This document shows positions 19,129-26,503 of a stretch of 64,000 nucleotides of DNA, piece by piece. This stretch comes from Mesorhizobium sp. (lineage in GTDB: Bacteria > Pseudomonadota > Alphaproteobacteria > Rhizobiales > Rhizobiaceae). The DNA lies in assembly GCA_019635735.1 (NCBI GenBank), contig JAHBYX010000004.1, forward strand, positions 92,020 to 156,019, read 5' to 3'. Position 1 is the first letter of the stretch, and every line of letters begins with the position of its first letter. The position numbers and the translations under genes are program-made. The notes under the pieces were generated by a model. That model was not told where the DNA came from and did no database searches. It worked only from the letters and a program-made list of their open reading frames with translations.

Positions 19129-20127
19129 TTACGCCGCCAGCAACTGCTTGCGGTCGGCGCGTTCCTGTTGCGGCGAGCGGGCGTAGAGTTCGCGGTAGCA
19201 CTTGGAGAAATGCGAGGCCGAGACGAAGCCGCAGGCGACCGCCACCTCCACCACCGGCAGGGACGACTGGATGAGCAGGTGGCGCGCCCGGTCGAGCCGG
19301 ATCTCGAGGTAGTAGCGCGCCGGCGAGCGGCCCATTTCCTGCTGGAACAGGCGCTCGATCTGGCGGCGCGACAGGCCGACATTGTCGGCGATCTCGATCA
19401 GCGACAACGGTTCGGAGAGGTTCATCTCCATCAGTTCGATGATCGACAGGACCTTGGTGTTCTGCACGCCGAGGCGAGCGCGCAGAGGTAGCCGCTGGCG
19501 GTCGGTTGGGCTGCGCACACGGTCGGTCAGCACCTGCTCGCAGACGCGGTTGACCAGGGCCTCGTCGAAATCGTCGCCAATCAGCTTCAGCATCATGTCG
19601 AGCGCGGCGGTGCCGCCGGCGCAGGTGTAGATGTTCTGGTCGACCTCGAAGAGATCGGCAAAGACATTCGCCTTGGGGAACGCCTCGGAGAAGCCGGGCA
19701 GATTTTCCCAGTGGATGGCGCAGCGCTTGTTGGAGAGAAGGCCGGCGGAGGCGAGCACATGGGCGCCGGTGCACAGGCCGCCGATCGCCACGCCGCGGTT
19801 GTATTCCTCCCTAAGCCAGGCAAAGGCGGAGCGATTCTGGTATTTTTCGACATTGATGCCGGAGCAGACGATCACCATCGACGGACGGTCGGGGCCGCTC
19901 ATCTTGCGGCGCTCGTCCTCCAGCGAGGCCTGGACCGCGATCTCGACGCCGCACGAGGCTTTCACCGGCATGCCGTCTGCGCTGGCCAGCCGCCAGGAAT
20001 AGGCGTCGTAGCCCAGCGTGCGGTTGGCGAGCCGCAACGGCTCGATGGCCGTCGAAAAGGCGATGAGCGTGAAATTGGGAACGAGAAAGAAGACGATCGA
20101 GCGTTTGATGGCTGGCTTGACGGTCAC
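19129..20127 (-). CDS. GlxA/GbdR-like AraC-family transcriptional regulator
   Basis: A 332-residue regulator. The N-terminal DJ-1/PfpI-like domain (about 10-190) has the block IEPLRLANRTLGYDAYSWRL and the nucleophile-elbow-like GGLCTGAHVLA. The C-terminal AraC domain has two helix-turn-helix units (LSLIEIADNVGLSRRQIERL and VVEVAVACGFVSASHFSKCY). This arrangement is that of GbdR and CdhR, activators of glycine betaine, dimethylglycine and carnitine catabolism. Given sarcosine oxidase, dimethylglycine dehydrogenases and MttB genes in the window, I infer it activates them. A TTTGCGAC motif at 20240 lies about 115 bases upstream of its own start. The 3' end is duplicated at 18476. Confidence 0.88.
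   Translation of the reverse strand: MTVKPAIKRSIVFFLVPNFTLIAFSTAIEPLRLANRTLGYDAYSWRLASADGMPVKASCGVEIAVQASLEDERRKMSGPDRPSMVIVCSGINVEKYQNRSAFAWLREEYNRGVAIGGLCTGAHVLASAGLLSNKRCAIHWENLPGFSEAFPKANVFADLFEVDQNIYTCAGGTAALDMMLKLIGDDFDEALVNRVCEQVLTDRVRSPTDRQRLPLRARLGVQNTKVLSIIELMEMNLSEPLSLIEIADNVGLSRRQIERLFQQEMGRSPARYYLEIRLDRARHLLIQSSLPVVEVAVACGFVSASHFSKCYRELYARSPQQERADRKQLLAA
19130..19164 (-). repeat. Functional copy of the duplicated GlxA gene 3' end
   Basis: Partner of the relic at 18476-18510 (32 of 35 bases identical). Here it forms the authentic last 11 codons and stop region of the regulator gene. Confidence 0.8.
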
Positions 20128-20239
20128 GAAACACTCCCGGAAACCTGGCTATCGTCAGACGGCTGTCATCGTCGCGATTAAGAAAGTGTCATCCCGAACG
20201 CCCTGAAATGTCAATGCGATTGCGGCAGCCGGATGTCCG

Positions 20240-20266
20240 TTTGCGACATGCGGTCGATTTGCATGG
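20240..20266 (+). promoter_or_regulatory. TTTGCGAC motif upstream of the GlxA regulator
   Basis: TTTGCGAC at 20240-20247 is followed 13 bases after its TTTGC by a second TTTGC (20258-20264 region, ATTTGCATG). The same core stands before the flavoprotein gene at 12086 and in the corrinoid/mttB intergenic region. Possible autoregulatory site. This is pattern evidence only. Confidence 0.35.
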
Positions 20267-20358
20267 AAATGAACGGAAGCCCGCGAAGCAAAGCTGCGCG
20301 GGCGAGGCTGTTTTTGCGGGAACGTGACGGAGCCGGGGCAGGGAAGGCTCCGCGGCTC

Positions 20359-20499
20359 CTACATCACGAGACCGCCGAGACGGTTGGCCGCTATCGCACC
20401 GGTCTGGCCGGGCATGGTGCGGCCGAGGCGCGCGCGCTCAAGGTTTGTGGCGAGGTTGCCGATGGCGCGGCCGCGGAAGAGGATCGACAGGAACTTCAT
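20359..20499 (-). CDS. Small basic hypothetical protein, 46 residues
   Basis: A short gene too small for usual length limits. ATG at 20499 is preceded by GGAGAGCTACC, a good ribosome site. The product MKFLSILFRGRAIGNLATNL... is amphipathic and basic, rich in Arg, Gly and Leu, ending GGLVM. It lies between the GlxA regulator and the DUF1127 genes, all on the minus strand. No family is recognised. The size and neighbourhood resemble the DUF1127 mini-proteins but the sequence lacks their DIGWP motif. Confidence 0.5.
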   Translation of the reverse strand: MKFLSILFRGRAIGNLATNLERARLGRTMPGQTGAIAANRLGGLVM

Positions 20500-20793
20500 G
20501 GTAGCTCTCCAAGCAAATGGCTGTTTACTCGGAACGGCCGGCGCGACGTCTGCGTCAAGCAGCTCTTTTCATGCCGCGTATCTAGGCACTTGCCCAAATC
20601 TTTGCAGCGGGAAAAGCGAACAACGACGTCGCAAACGCAACAGGCGGCTTTTCGGCGGAGGGCCAGGCGAAGATACAAGCTGCTGATATCAAACGATATT
20701 AATGTTCAGGTAAGGACGCCATGCGCCTTGCTCATATGCGTCATGCGAGCGTTGCATGGGTCGCGGGCATCCAGCCTGGCATTTGGGCAAAGC
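20500..20793 (+). other. Intergenic region without a recognisable gene
   Basis: About 370 bases (to 20868) between the small ORF and the first DUF1127 gene. It is AT-richer than its surroundings, contains GTCGCAAA at 20628-20635, and ends in the bidirectional terminator at 20794. A small RNA on the plus strand ending at that terminator is possible, but I see no known sRNA signature. Confidence 0.4.
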
Positions 20794-20828
20794 AAAAGTC
20801 CCGCCGCGGGCCGCGGGCGGGACTTTTT
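20794..20828. terminator. Bidirectional rho-independent terminator
   Basis: AAAAGTCCCGCC, a GC-rich loop, then GGCGGGACTTTTT. The A-run on the left and T-run on the right make it work in both directions. It lies 41 bases downstream of the DUF1127 gene on the minus strand. Confidence 0.88.
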
Positions 20829-20868
20829 GGATGGCCGGACCGAGCCCGGCCGGCAGGTCCCGATGGGA

Positions 20869-21045
20869 TCAGTACCAGCCGCCGGTCACGACCTTGTTGA
20901 CCGTGTTGTGGCGGTAGGCTTCCGGCCAGCCGATATCCTTCTGGATCTCGTAGGGCAGGGCGCGGATCGAGCGCTCGGTTTCCTGGCGGGCGCGGGCGGC
21001 GCGGTAGTCGGCCGCGAAGCGGCCCAGTGCGGTCATGAGGGACAT
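20869..21045 (-). CDS. DUF1127 (YjiS-like) mini-protein, 58 residues
   Basis: A 58-residue Arg-rich protein (RFAADYRAARARQETERSI) with the conserved tail RALPYEIQKDIGWPEAYR, the DUF1127 signature. ATG at 21045 follows CCCTAGGAGAGAAAA, an excellent ribosome site. In Brucella and Agrobacterium such proteins bind RNA or affect metabolism and are controlled by LysR regulators of the VtlR/LsrB type. A second family member and a LysR gene lie just to the right. Its transcript ends at the terminator at 20794-20828. Confidence 0.85.
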   Translation of the reverse strand: MSLMTALGRFAADYRAARARQETERSIRALPYEIQKDIGWPEAYRHNTVNKVVTGGWY

Positions 21046-21266
21046 TTTTCTCTCCTAGGGTTCGCAGCGAGGGTCTTGGGAGAACCGCTCGATTGCGCGC
21101 TGTTTAGGCAGTTCTTGTTTCAAATGTATTGCGATCGGATGACGGGCGGTTACCGAAAGGGAGGCTTTCTGTTTCCGTCCGCCGAATTCGGAGGCAGTTG
21201 CCATGTTGCAATGCAACATGGAACCGGCGTCCGTTCATCCCATCATTGCGGCGTTTCGGTGACGAT

Positions 21267-21431
21267 TCACGCGCGACCGTGAAAATCGCGATCGAAATCG
21301 ATGCCGTCCGGCCAGCCGATGTCCTTCTGCATGCCGCGCGGCAGGGCGGCGATGCGCATCGCGGTGCGGACGTGAAGCCGGCGGGCGCGCTGGGTGGCGA
21401 CGAACCGGGTGAGTGCGCTGTAGATCGACAT
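21267..21431 (-). CDS. DUF1127 (YjiS-like) mini-protein, 54 residues
   Basis: A 54-residue basic protein: MSIYSALTRFVATQRARRLH at the start and ALPRGMQKDIGWPDGIDF near the end, a paralogue of the 58-residue protein downstream of it. ATG at 21431 follows AAAAGGAGAAAAGTC. It is divergent from the LysR gene, with 129 bases between the start codons, which is the arrangement expected for a LysR-controlled target. Confidence 0.85.
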   Translation of the reverse strand: MSIYSALTRFVATQRARRLHVRTAMRIAALPRGMQKDIGWPDGIDFDRDFHGRA

Positions 21432-21523
21432 GACTTTTCTCCTTTTGCATGGGCGAAAGGGCGTCTCGTCCTTCCATGGGTTGACTATGCGGCAGGTATG
21501 AGGTTCAATCAAACGAATAGGAA

Positions 21524-21538
21524 TGATCGATTGGATCA
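21524..21538. promoter_or_regulatory. Short inverted repeat in the LysR/DUF1127 divergent promoter
   Basis: TGATC GATTG GATCA, 23 bases before the LysR start. It could be a LysR-type half-site pair, but the spacing is not the textbook T-N11-A. Low confidence. Confidence 0.25.
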
Positions 21539-21560
21539 ACGAAACTGAATTGGAGGACCG

Positions 21561-22472
21561 ATGAACGCGCCGCTCAACCATCCGCTGCCGCTTCTCGAAC
21601 TGGACGTCCTGCGCACCTTCGTGGCGATCGCCGAGACCGGCAGCTTCACGCTGGCGGCCAATGCCGTGTTCCGCACGCCGTCGGCGGTGTCCATGCAGAT
21701 CAAGAAGCTGGAGGAGATGCTCGGCCGCGCGCTGTTCACGCGCGATGCGCGTTCGGTATCGCTCACCGCCGACGGCGAGATCCTCATCGGCTATGCGCGC
21801 CGGCTCCTCGCCATCAACCGCGAGGCGGTGTCCAAGTTCGTCTTGCCGGACATCCAGGGCGTGGTGCGCCTCGGATCGCCGGACGATTATGGCGAGCGGG
21901 TTTTGCCCGACGTCCTGCGCCGCTTCGCGCAGTCGCATCCGTCGGTTGCCGTAGACGTGGTCATCGACCAGAGCGGAAACCTCAGGCGACGGCTCGACGA
22001 CCGCCAGCTCGACATCACGTTGATGACCATCTCGGGCAAGGTTGTTCCGGTCGATGCCGAGATTCTTCTGACCGAGCAGATCGTCTGGGCGGGCGCGAAG
22101 GGTGGCTCCGCGCATTTGCGCCAGCCCTTGCCGGTGTCGCTGTGGGAAGAGGGCTGCGCCTGGCGCATCCGCGCGCTCGACGCGCTGAGCGCCAGCGGAC
22201 GCGACTACCGCATCGCCTATATGAGCGCCCACACCTCCGGACAGCGCTCGGCGATCCTGGCCGACCTCGCGGTCGCGCCGCTGCCCAAGTCGTTCATCGG
22301 CGACGACATCGTGGCGCTGGGGCCGCGCGACGGCCTGCCGGATCTCGGCACCTATAATCTGGTGATGATCGTGCGCCCCGACGCCAGCGCCCCGGTGAGG
22401 GCGGCCGCCGACCACATCCGCGCGACGATGGAAGCGTTCAAGGAGAAGGGCCGCTTCGCCATGGCGGCGTGA
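21561..22472 (+). CDS. LysR-family regulator (VtlR/LsrB-like by context)
   Basis: A 303-residue LysR protein. The helix-turn-helix is at residues 12-70 (LLELDVLRTFVAIAETGSFT, then FRTPSAVSMQIKKLEEMLG), and the periplasmic-binding-like effector domain covers about 95-295 (VVRLGSPDDYGERVLPDVLR). ATG at 21561 follows GGAGGACCG. Divergence from DUF1127 genes is the arrangement of Brucella VtlR, which controls DUF1127 proteins and an AbcR sRNA. The family link here is from context and general sequence, not from an alignment. Confidence 0.85.
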   Translation: MNAPLNHPLPLLELDVLRTFVAIAETGSFTLAANAVFRTPSAVSMQIKKLEEMLGRALFTRDARSVSLTADGEILIGYARRLLAINREAVSKFVLPDIQGVVRLGSPDDYGERVLPDVLRRFAQSHPSVAVDVVIDQSGNLRRRLDDRQLDITLMTISGKVVPVDAEILLTEQIVWAGAKGGSAHLRQPLPVSLWEEGCAWRIRALDALSASGRDYRIAYMSAHTSGQRSAILADLAVAPLPKSFIGDDIVALGPRDGLPDLGTYNLVMIVRPDASAPVRAAADHIRATMEAFKEKGRFAMAA

Positions 22473-22506
22473 ACGGCGGGAACCTCGTCGCATGATACGG
22501 GTTGTT

Positions 22507-22536
22507 GAAGCGGCGGCCGCCACCGGCCGCCGCTTC
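22507..22536 (+). terminator. Strong GC hairpin after the LysR gene
   Basis: Perfect 13-bp stem with a CCAC loop (GAAGCGGCGGCCG / CGGCCGCCGCTTC), 35 bases after the LysR stop. There is no T-run, so it may act as an attenuating or mRNA-protecting hairpin rather than a full terminator. Confidence 0.5.
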
Positions 22537-22629
22537 GTGTGTCGAGGGTTGATCATGACGGGGAGCCCCATCTTGATATGCAGGCTGCATTTCGCCTCCG
22601 CGCTCCCCTCCGTGTCTTTGTAGTCCGCC

Positions 22630-25173
22630 ATGGCACGGCCGGCCGTCGACGAACTGCTGAAGGAATATCGCGCGAAGCGGGATTTCTCGAAGACCGCCGA
22701 ACCCGATCATGCGCCTGATCCTGAGGCAGGCGAAGGCCTGGCCTTCGTCGTCCAGAAGCATGATGCCACCCGCCTGCACTACGATTTCCGCCTCGAATGG
22801 GACGGCGTTCTGAAGAGCTGGGCGGTGACGCGCGGGCCAAGCTACGATCCGGCCGAAAAGCGGCTGGCGGTCCGCACCGAGGACCATCCGCTCGCCTACG
22901 GCGCGTTCGAGGGCACAATCCCCGAGGACGAATATGGCGGCGGCACGGTGATGCTGTGGGACCGCGGCACCTGGGAGCCGGTCGGCGACTTTGCCGAAGG
23001 GCTGAAGGAGGGCAAGCTCGTCTTCCGCCTCGACGGCGAGCGCCTCAAGGGCGAATGGACGCTGGTGCGCATGAAGCCGCGCGCGAAGGAAAAGCGCGAG
23101 AACTGGCTAATGATCAAGCACCGCGAGGACGGTTTTGTCCCGCCGCGCGGCGACGTCCTGAACAAGTTCACCAAGAGCGTCACGTCCGGCCGAACGATGC
23201 TCCAGATCGCCAAGGGCGGACGCTCCCTTGCCAAAAGCGACCTGACGGCAAAGCGTCCGGCCGAGGGGCTGACCGGAAAAGCCGCAAGGGCCATGCCCGA
23301 GCGCGTGTCGAAACCCGGCCGCCGTCTTCCCCTGCCGCGCTGGCGCGAGCCCCAGCTCGCCACGCTCGTCGGAGAGGCGCCGGAGGGCGACCAATGGCTC
23401 GCCGAGATGAAATATGATGGCTACCGCGCCCTGATCGCGGTCGCCGGCGACAAAGCGACGATTTTCACCCGCAACGGGCTCGACTGGACCGACAAATTCC
23501 CCGGCATCGCGGCGGCAGCCGCCGCGCTCGATGTCGGCTCCGCCCTGATCGACAGCGAGATCGTCGCCTTCGACAGGAATGGCAGGACCGACTTCTCGAC
23601 GCTGCAGAAGGCGATCAAGGCCGGCGGCAAGGGCCTGTCCTGCTTCGTCTTCGACTTGCTCGAACTGGACGGAAAGGATCTGACCCGCCTGCCGCTGATC
23701 GAGCGCAAGGCGAAGCTGGAGGCGCTGGTCGGCTCCGGCAGCGAGCCGCTTCTCTATTCGACCCACATCGCCGGCAAGGCGGCCGACGTGTTCAGGCAGG
23801 TCTGCGCCGCCGGCCACGAAGGCATCGTCGCCAAGCGCGCCGACGATCCCTATCGCTCGGGCCGCGGACGAAGCTGGCTGAAGGTCAAGTGCACCCGCCG
23901 GCAGGAGTTCGTCGTCGGCGGCTACGCCCCGTCCGACAAGCGCGGCCGCGAGGTCCGCTCGTTGCTGGTCGGCGTGATGGAAAAGGGCAAGCTCCTCTAT
24001 AAAGGACGGGTAGGGGCCTTCGAGGGCGATACGCTGGCCGACGTCGAAAGCCTCGTCGCGAAGCGCGCGCGCAAGACCTCGCCCTTCGTCGATGTTCCGC
24101 GCGAGATGGCGCGCGGCGCGGTGTGGCTCAAGCCGGACCTGGTCATCGAGGTCGACATGGCGGAATTCACGTCCGACGGTATCATCCGGCACGGCGTGGT
24201 GAAGGGCGTCCGCGGCGACAAGGCAGCCAAGGACGTGGTGCTGGAGGCGCCGAAGGAGGTTCTGATGGAGCATGAGCAGCGCGACAGCTTCGCCGGCGTG
24301 AAGCTGTCGAACCCGCAAAAGGTGCTGTTTGCCGAGCAGGGCGTGACCAAGGCCGATCTCGCCGCGCATTACGAGCGCGTCGCCGAACGCATCCTGCCGC
24401 ACGTGACCCGCCGGCTCCTCAGTCTCGTGCGCTGCCCGGAAGGCGAAAGCGGCCAGTGCTTTTTCCAGAAGCACGACTCGCGCGGCTTCCCCGACGAGCT
24501 GAAGCGGATGGAGATCGAGGAGAGCGACGGCAAGCGCGACAACTATCTCTACGCCGAGGACCTGTCGGCGCTGATCGCCGGCGTGCAGATGGGCACGCTC
24601 GAGTTCCACATCTGGGGCTCGCGCATCAAGGACATCGAGAAGCCGGACCGGCTGGTATTCGACCTCGATCCCGACGAGGGGCTGGGCTTCGCCGACGTGC
24701 GCGACGCCGCCTTCGACCTGCGTGACCGTCTGGACAGGATCGGCCTGAAAACCGTGCCGATGGTGACCGGCGGCAAGGGCGTGCACGTCATCGCGCCCAT
24801 CTCGCCGCGCCTGGAGTGGCCGGAGGTGAAGGATTTCGCCAAGGGCTTCGCCAGGATGCTGGAGGACGAGGCGCCGGACCGCTACGTCGCCAACATGTCG
24901 AAGGCCAAGCGCAAGGGCCGCATCTTCGTCGACTATCTGCGCAACGAGCGCGGCTCCACCGCGATCTGCCCCTATTCGACCCGCCGCCGCAAGAGCGCGC
25001 CGGTGGCGACGCCGGTGTCCTGGGACGAACTCAAGGGGCTGGAGGCGGCCAATTCGTTCCACATCGGCGACATGCAGGCCCGCCTCGCTATGGCCGATCC
25101 GTGGAAGGAGGCCGACGGCTGGAAGCAGTCGATCACCAAGGCGATGATGGGAAAGGTCGCGAGCGCCGGCTGA
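22630..25173 (+). CDS. ligD: ATP-dependent DNA ligase D (PE-LIG-POL)
   Basis: An 847-residue non-homologous end-joining enzyme with all three domains. Residues about 1-190 are the 3'-phosphoesterase (KHDATRLHYDFRLEWDG, EDHPLAYGAFEGTIPEDEYG). About 220-530 is the ligase with the nucleotidyl-lysine motif MKYDGYRALI (Lys near 260) and EGIVAKRADDPY. About 555-847 is the archaeo-eukaryotic-type primase/polymerase (LVFDLDPDEGLGFADVRDAA with the metal aspartates, VTGGKGVHVIAPI). It repairs double-strand breaks together with Ku, whose gene is not in this window. The start ATG at 22630 lacks a strong ribosome site. Confidence 0.97.
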   Translation: MARPAVDELLKEYRAKRDFSKTAEPDHAPDPEAGEGLAFVVQKHDATRLHYDFRLEWDGVLKSWAVTRGPSYDPAEKRLAVRTEDHPLAYGAFEGTIPEDEYGGGTVMLWDRGTWEPVGDFAEGLKEGKLVFRLDGERLKGEWTLVRMKPRAKEKRENWLMIKHREDGFVPPRGDVLNKFTKSVTSGRTMLQIAKGGRSLAKSDLTAKRPAEGLTGKAARAMPERVSKPGRRLPLPRWREPQLATLVGEAPEGDQWLAEMKYDGYRALIAVAGDKATIFTRNGLDWTDKFPGIAAAAAALDVGSALIDSEIVAFDRNGRTDFSTLQKAIKAGGKGLSCFVFDLLELDGKDLTRLPLIERKAKLEALVGSGSEPLLYSTHIAGKAADVFRQVCAAGHEGIVAKRADDPYRSGRGRSWLKVKCTRRQEFVVGGYAPSDKRGREVRSLLVGVMEKGKLLYKGRVGAFEGDTLADVESLVAKRARKTSPFVDVPREMARGAVWLKPDLVIEVDMAEFTSDGIIRHGVVKGVRGDKAAKDVVLEAPKEVLMEHEQRDSFAGVKLSNPQKVLFAEQGVTKADLAAHYERVAERILPHVTRRLLSLVRCPEGESGQCFFQKHDSRGFPDELKRMEIEESDGKRDNYLYAEDLSALIAGVQMGTLEFHIWGSRIKDIEKPDRLVFDLDPDEGLGFADVRDAAFDLRDRLDRIGLKTVPMVTGGKGVHVIAPISPRLEWPEVKDFAKGFARMLEDEAPDRYVANMSKAKRKGRIFVDYLRNERGSTAICPYSTRRRKSAPVATPVSWDELKGLEAANSFHIGDMQARLAMADPWKEADGWKQSITKAMMGKVASAG

Positions 25174-25210
25174 GATCGCCGACCATGCGCGTCGCCTCAT
25201 GTTCCACCTA

Positions 25211-25312
25211 CGTCATGCTCGGGCTTGACCCGAGCATCTGCCTGCCTCGGAGATATGCCGGCTGCTTTCCTCGCACCGTCGGTAGATGCTCGGGTCAAGC
25301 CCGAGCATGACG
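25211..25312. repeat. RIME-type palindromic intergenic element
   Basis: Two perfect 29-bp inverted arms (25211-25239 and 25284-25312) around a 44-base centre. Each arm itself contains the palindromic core GCTCGGG...CCCGAGC. Elements of this type are repeated between genes in many Rhizobiales and fold into strong RNA hairpins. It separates ligD from the convergent hydrolase gene. Confidence 0.85.
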
Positions 25313-25382
25313 CCGCGGAGGGGGACGCAGCCTCTGGGCGGAACCAGGTCGCTCCAACCGAAGGGCAGGGGCGTAGACGCCC

Positions 25383-26393
25383 TCACGCTCCCGAGCGGTT
25401 CGTCCAACTTGCCAGATAGGACGAGGCATCGGTGAGCGAGTGCCAGCGTAGCCCCTGCGGCAGGGGCGTCTGAAGGTTGCGCATCCGAGGCCTTGCCTCC
25501 TCGACGCCCAGCCAGGCGACGATTCGGTCCCGCGCCCGCCGCGCTTCCGGCATGTCGATCAGCGGCCAGACATGCACCATGCCGGGCTCGACCACGAGGT
25601 CGACCTCGACGCCGGCACGGCGTGCGAGCTCGGCGAAACGGACCGTGTCGACGGTCAGCAGGTCGTGACCTCCAGCCAGGATCAGCGTCGGCGGCAGCAC
25701 CGACAGTTCGCCCTTGATCGGGCTGATGCGCCAGTCGGAGCGGTCGATGTGCGGGGCATAATGACGGATTGCTTCCAGCCCGCCTTCGATATCGAGCCAG
25801 GGGTCGCGCGCCGCCGCCTCGACCACTTCCGGGTTCTCCAGGGTCATGTCGAGGCCGGGCGAGATCAGCACATGCCGGGCCGGCAGCGGCAGGCCTTCCT
25901 CGGCCGCCATCATGGTCAGCACCACGGCCATGTTGCCGCCGGCTGAATCGCCCATGAAGACGATGTCTTCCGCGGGCGTCTCGTCCAGCAGGGAGCGATA
26001 GGTCTCGGCGACCATGCCGAACATGTCTTCGAAGCGGTGCTCCGGCGCGATCGGGTAGATCGGGACCGTGATCCGCGCCTTCAGGCGCTCCGCCATCTCC
26101 CCGATCAGGCGCCAGTGGAACGGCGTGATTTCAAAGACATAGGCGCCGCCGTGCAGGTAGAGAATCCGCCTGTCATTGGCGTCCCCTGTCTGCGGGCGCA
26201 CCTCGTAGACGGGCGATCCGGCAATGTCCCGGCGTGAGATATCGACACGCTTTGCCACCGCTGCCGGAGGACGATGATCCTCAAAAGTCCGCGCGCGCTC
26301 GATCCATCGATTCATCTCCGCCGCGCTGGAGAAGGCCTTCTTGCGGGTATGGCGCAGATAGGCTGAGACGACGCGGGACTTGAGACTGGGCAT
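25383..26393 (-). CDS. Alpha/beta hydrolase, hormone-sensitive-lipase family
   Basis: A 336-residue esterase of the HSL group. The oxyanion motif is LYLHGGAYVF, the nucleophile elbow GDSAGGN, the Asp in LILAGGHDLL, and the His in EPGMVHVWPL, so the full catalytic set is present. It hydrolyses short acyl esters; the natural substrate is unknown. The frame is open to a TTG at 26465, which would add 24 residues; I prefer the ATG at 26393, where related proteins usually begin, although neither has a good ribosome site. It follows the RACE gene on the same strand and may be read with it. Confidence 0.85.
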   Translation of the reverse strand: MPSLKSRVVSAYLRHTRKKAFSSAAEMNRWIERARTFEDHRPPAAVAKRVDISRRDIAGSPVYEVRPQTGDANDRRILYLHGGAYVFEITPFHWRLIGEMAERLKARITVPIYPIAPEHRFEDMFGMVAETYRSLLDETPAEDIVFMGDSAGGNMAVVLTMMAAEEGLPLPARHVLISPGLDMTLENPEVVEAAARDPWLDIEGGLEAIRHYAPHIDRSDWRISPIKGELSVLPPTLILAGGHDLLTVDTVRFAELARRAGVEVDLVVEPGMVHVWPLIDMPEARRARDRIVAWLGVEEARPRMRNLQTPLPQGLRWHSLTDASSYLASWTNRSGA

Positions 26394-26503
26394 GCGCGCT
26401 AACTCGTTCGGCGGGCCTTCGTTCCTCCACGCGGACAAGTTCAGTCGTTTTGCCGGCTGGGTCAATTCACGTTCGCGCGCAGCGCTTTACGCGCCGCGAC
26501 CGG

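Noticed and set aside
20500..20793. AbcR-type small RNA before the terminator
   Set aside because: The LysR/DUF1127 context suggests it, but I could not see AbcR anti-Shine-Dalgarno motifs or a clear promoter.
20233..21282. 349-codon open frame on the plus strand
   Set aside because: It has no domain, and its region contains three well-supported small minus-strand genes with good ribosome sites.
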